The notes below the pieces were generated by a model. The model was not told the origin of the DNA. It ran no database searches and saw only the letters and a list, made by a program, of their open reading frames with translations. A program made the position numbers and the translations under genes. From the IMG/VR virus record IMGVR_UViG_3300024518_001619, positions 1 through 22,030 of that record: 22,030 nucleotides of DNA, one strand, 5' to 3'. Positions 18,975 to 22,030 of this stretch are shown here, one piece after another (positions within the stretch are counted from its first letter, which is position 1; each line of letters begins with the position of its first letter). The DNA comes from a virus.

Positions 18975-21355
18975 TGGGCAGAATGAAATTTTTACAATGG
19001 GCGGCAGCGCAAGGCTGGAAGCACGGCCAACGATATTTACAAAAAGCTTATAATCATTTTTATGATAAAGGAAAACTTCCTGATCCGAAAGCTATTTTGC
19101 AAAAAGCAAAAAATCTTTATGATGATGTGATAAAAAAGACTTCAACTAAACAAGTTCGTCAAAAAATTAAAGAAGATAACACTTTAGATTTCAGCGTTCC
19201 ATTTAGAAATAAGGAGAGTATAAAAATTATAGAACAGTTTAAAAAGAACACCTCACCTAAACAGTGGGAAAAAATTATAGAAAATTTAGAAGGTATTAAG
19301 ATTCCTAAAAGCCCTTTTCAAGGATTTAAACCTAAAATTGTTCCTAAAAAACCAAATCCATTAGCAGATGTTTTAAATGCAAGGAAATATACAAAAGTAC
19401 CTACGCCTCCAGGTCTAAAAAAATCTAACGTTATTCCTTTTCCTAAAAAGCCGCCTAATCTTAAGGCAGAAGGTGGTATCGCAGGCATGCTGGGTGAGAG
19501 AACCGGAAACGGCTTAAATTATTTGCTCGGTGAAGATGATCAGAATTCTAGAATGCCTTACGCAGAAGGTTCATCTTGGGAACAATTTCAAAAAGAAAAA
19601 TTAATGCAGACATGGCAAGAGTATCAACAATATTTAAAAAATAGAGAAAAGGAAGAGAGAGAAAAACCTTATATAGAAGAAAGACTAGGAATTGGTTCTG
19701 GTCCAGTATTAGAAGCAGCTGAAGGCGGACGAATCGGTCTTAAAGATGGCTCATGGAAGCCACCTTCACCAGGTGAAAATATTCTAGAAAGTACTTGGAA
19801 GAATATGGGACCATGGGAAAAGTTTATGTGGGGGCTATCTTTGGGAGGCTTTGAAAAAGGGGGTCGTGTAGGTCTTGCAGCAGGAATGACTCCAAGTGAA
19901 AGTTGGATGAGAGATTATTTCTATAGTGGTAAAGGGGGACATGATGATTCAGGGATGACTTTCGAGTTCTTCCAAAAAAACATTGGACCAGACCTTTGGT
20001 ACAAGCACATTGGAAAAGCTCAAGGCGGAAGAATCGGTTTTAAAGAAGGTGAAGGAATTATGAGTAGAGTCGGTAATATGGTAGATGCGCGTAACGTTCC
20101 TTATTACGGTGGTAAAGCTTTACAAGGACTGGTTAATTCTGCTGAAACTTTATCTAAACTCCCTCTTGCAGCAGGTGAATTGGGAAGTAAGTTAATTCAA
20201 CAAAAACCGAATAAAGAAATGTTTATGGAGGCAATAGAAAATATTACTCCCGGTTCATGGTCCGAGAATACTGGACTAACATCCTTGGTTGAAGGCATGG
20301 GAGAAAAAAGACCGGATGACGCTAAAACAGTTGGAGGAATTTTAGGTCTTGGAACTGAAATAGCAGTACCAACCGGTGGCGCATTTAAGGCAGGACAAAT
20401 TTTATTAAGCAAAGCTAGTAAAGCAATGGGTAAGGTAAAAGATGGGAAAACATTAGAAAAATTAGTAGATCAAAAATTAACCGACGCGGGTCAAAGTCGT
20501 AGAGATTTTAATATCATGGCAGCTACAAGTGGTTTAATGGTGGCATTAAAATCTATTGGACTAGGAGGTCTTCTTAAAGTAGGAGCTAAAAAAGACATTG
20601 GAATTAAATTTAAAAAACACTTTGTAAATGATGATGTCGATTATGGAACTTCAGGATTTATGAATTTTGATCTTGTAGGCAACACTAAAGCTGGAAAAGA
20701 GTTTCTTAAAAAATTTTATAAAGATAATAAGATGTTGGAAAAAACTATTAAACATGGAAATGTAGATCCTATAGATGCTAAAAAAATATTAAAGGCAGCT
20801 AAAAAAAATAAATTATCTACTTCAGTTGATGATTTAATAGAAGATGGGGTTTCTAAAGTAAAAGGAGGTGCTCCAGATCCTACTTACTATGCGCGTCCTA
20901 ATTGGCCTCATAAAATTTTTGGACCAGGAATAAAACAGTTTAAAAGATTTAAAGAGAGATTTAATAAACAAACTACAAAAGAAAATATAGATGATTTTGT
21001 CCAAGAAGGAAACTGGCATTATGACAATGATCAATGGAGAAATTTAGATAAAGTACCAGGAAGTACAAACGTATGGTCTGACTCTAGAGTTAGATCAACT
21101 ATAAAAGATACAATAGACATTATAACTAAAAAAGCATCCGGGGGCCGTGTTCCGTTGGCCGAGGGCAGTTCACCTATGCACGGGAAATATAGTGTTGATG
21201 AAATTTTAGAATTTAAAAAACAACTTAAGAATAATGGTTATAGTCCCGGTGAAGCAAACGACTACGTGCGTTGGTTATTAAGAAGAAATAAAATGTTAGA
21301 ATTTCCGAGTGTCGGTTTCTCATCCGGTGGACTTGCAGGAATGTTAGGCGAATGA
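18974..21355 (+). CDS. Large structural-type protein with Gly-rich motif repeats
   Basis: A 793-residue protein between the terminase and the portal-like gene. Short Gly-rich motifs recur: AEGGIAGMLGE (165-175), AAEGGRIGLKDG (248-259), EKGGRVGLAAGM (294-305), AQGGRIGFKEGEG (349-361), ASGGRVPLAEGSSP (721-734) and SSGGLAGMLGE at the C-terminus (783-793). Between them lie Lys/Pro-rich spacers and helical domains, one with a hydrophobic GGAFKAGQILLSKASKAMGK stretch near residues 470-490. I recall GGRIGF-type motifs in large marine-phage proteins. No enzyme domain is recognisable. It may be a virion or internal protein with processing or binding motifs, which is inference. It overlaps its neighbours as TAATG and ATGA. 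Confidence 0.75.
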   Translation: MGRMKFLQWAAAQGWKHGQRYLQKAYNHFYDKGKLPDPKAILQKAKNLYDDVIKKTSTKQVRQKIKEDNTLDFSVPFRNKESIKIIEQFKKNTSPKQWEKIIENLEGIKIPKSPFQGFKPKIVPKKPNPLADVLNARKYTKVPTPPGLKKSNVIPFPKKPPNLKAEGGIAGMLGERTGNGLNYLLGEDDQNSRMPYAEGSSWEQFQKEKLMQTWQEYQQYLKNREKEEREKPYIEERLGIGSGPVLEAAEGGRIGLKDGSWKPPSPGENILESTWKNMGPWEKFMWGLSLGGFEKGGRVGLAAGMTPSESWMRDYFYSGKGGHDDSGMTFEFFQKNIGPDLWYKHIGKAQGGRIGFKEGEGIMSRVGNMVDARNVPYYGGKALQGLVNSAETLSKLPLAAGELGSKLIQQKPNKEMFMEAIENITPGSWSENTGLTSLVEGMGEKRPDDAKTVGGILGLGTEIAVPTGGAFKAGQILLSKASKAMGKVKDGKTLEKLVDQKLTDAGQSRRDFNIMAATSGLMVALKSIGLGGLLKVGAKKDIGIKFKKHFVNDDVDYGTSGFMNFDLVGNTKAGKEFLKKFYKDNKMLEKTIKHGNVDPIDAKKILKAAKKNKLSTSVDDLIEDGVSKVKGGAPDPTYYARPNWPHKIFGPGIKQFKRFKERFNKQTTKENIDDFVQEGNWHYDNDQWRNLDKVPGSTNVWSDSRVRSTIKDTIDIITKKASGGRVPLAEGSSPMHGKYSVDEILEFKKQLKNNGYSPGEANDYVRWLLRRNKMLEFPSVGFSSGGLAGMLGE

Positions 21356-21573
21356 AAATTAAAGAATACTCGCAGATGATGCATTATCTAACAAGACCAA
21401 AGTCCACGGTCCCTGAACCACGAACCACGGAGAATCCAACACTTGTAAAAAACATGAAACATGTTAAATGGAATGCTATTCCACCTTTGAAAGGACCTGA
21501 TCCTAAAGGGTTGCTTAAAGATAAAAAACAAGATAAACCAATACAGGAGAATAAATATGGCAGATATCGATAA
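21352..21573 (+). CDS. Small basic protein before the portal
   Basis: A 73-residue protein (MKIKEYSQMMHYLTRPKSTV, then NPTLVKNMKHVKWNAIPPLK), Lys/Pro-rich and probably mostly disordered. ATGA overlap at 21352 fixes the start. Its 3' end overlaps the portal-like start by 17 bases. I recall similar short proteins before portal genes of marine phages; the role is unknown, perhaps in portal or head assembly. Confidence 0.7.
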   Translation: MKIKEYSQMMHYLTRPKSTVPEPRTTENPTLVKNMKHVKWNAIPPLKGPDPKGLLKDKKQDKPIQENKYGRYR

Positions 21574-22030
21574 AGGTCTCCCGAACGTTAAACGACCCGA
21601 CGAAGAAGTTGCAGCGGAAGTTAACCTTACGGAAGAAACCACTAAAGGACCAGTAGAGATCACAGAAGATGAGATGGGAGCAACTATAGACTTTGATCCC
21701 AATCAAATTGATATGCCTGACGAAGGCGATCCGTTTGCCAATCTAAATGATTTACTCCCTGAAGACATAACAGATAAAATTGGCAATCAATTACAAAACG
21801 ATTACAGAGAATATAAATTTTCACGTGGAGATTGGGAAAGAGCTTACATTGTTGGTTTAGATTTGTTAGGATTTAAATATGACAATAGAACTCAACCCTT
21901 CCAAGGAGCTAGTGGTGCAACTCACCCGGTACTTGCAGAAGCGGTTACGCAGTTTCAAGCGTTGGCATATAAAGAATTATTACCGGCTGATGGACCTGTA
22001 AGAACCATGGTCATGGGAGCAAGTAACCCG
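21557..22030 (+). CDS. Portal-like protein, 3'-truncated
   Basis: The first 158 residues of a longer protein cut by the window end. An acidic, disordered lead (about 75 residues) is followed by NDYREYKFSRGDWERAYIVG and LDLLGFKYD, then QPFQGASGATHPVLAEAVTQ and YKELLPADGPVRT. I recall this last block from portal proteins of marine podovirus- or siphovirus-like phages. CAGGAGAA lies upstream of ATG 21557. The position after terL fits a portal, through which DNA enters the capsid. A head protein of another type is possible, since the core of the protein lies outside. Confidence 0.75.
   Translation, partial: MADIDKGLPNVKRPDEEVAAEVNLTEETTKGPVEITEDEMGATIDFDPNQIDMPDEGDPFANLNDLLPEDITDKIGNQLQNDYREYKFSRGDWERAYIVGLDLLGFKYDNRTQPFQGASGATHPVLAEAVTQFQALAYKELLPADGPVRTMVMGASNP

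Overview
The window is a 22 kb piece of an AT-rich, double-stranded DNA tailed-phage genome (Caudoviricetes). It carries a family A DNA polymerase, an SF1 helicase, nucleases, both terminase subunits and a portal-like protein, all densely packed with ATGA and TAATG junctions. Several small proteins resemble conserved unknowns that I recall from marine (Mediterranean and SAR11-type) phages. A marine phage of a low-GC alphaproteobacterium is therefore my best guess. That host call is inference. No integrase, tRNA, rRNA, insertion sequence or CRISPR array is visible.

Layout. (1) 1-4.9 kb, plus strand: replication genes (truncated UvrD-like helicase, DUF3310 protein, DNA polymerase A) followed by a SET-domain protein and a conserved unknown. 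(2) 4.8-9.75 kb: accessory region of very small genes, including a metallothionein-like Cys-rich protein, two lipoproteins, single-helix membrane peptides, zinc-ribbon proteins, a membrane protein split by a +1 frameshift, a LAGLIDADG-like protein lacking its catalytic acid, an HNH nuclease and a second SET protein. Three near-consensus promoters punctuate it, and one gene lies on the minus strand. (3) 9.75-11.5 kb: ParB-like protein, a strong UUCG-loop terminator, and a PD-(D/E)XK exonuclease. (4) 11.52-11.9 kb: non-coding block with iteron-like repeats and a perfect 26-bp inverted repeat, a candidate origin. (5) 11.9-14.0 kb: small genes on the plus strand, with the terminase small subunit on the minus strand. 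(6) 15.4-13.9 kb: a minus-strand operon with its own promoter, holding a gp88-like protein and small genes. (7) 15.4-15.9 kb: non-coding block of alternating palindromes between divergent promoters. (8) 15.9-17.25 kb: small genes behind a palindrome-covered consensus promoter. (9) 17.5-22.03 kb: terminase large subunit, a 793-residue protein with six Gly-rich motif copies, a small protein, and the start of a portal-like protein.

How it fits together. The left part serves DNA replication and recombination, the right part packaging and capsid assembly. The middle is a mosaic of short transcription units. Their promoters share TTGACA, 17-bp spacing and an ATCCTATA or TAGGAT element at the -10, so they may form one regulon. 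Many predicted genes are under 60 codons and are easily missed. The most unusual items are the frameshifted membrane protein, the repeat block at 11.5 kb, the palindrome block at 15.4 kb, the heptanucleotide arrays, the metallothionein-like gene and the opposite-strand terS.
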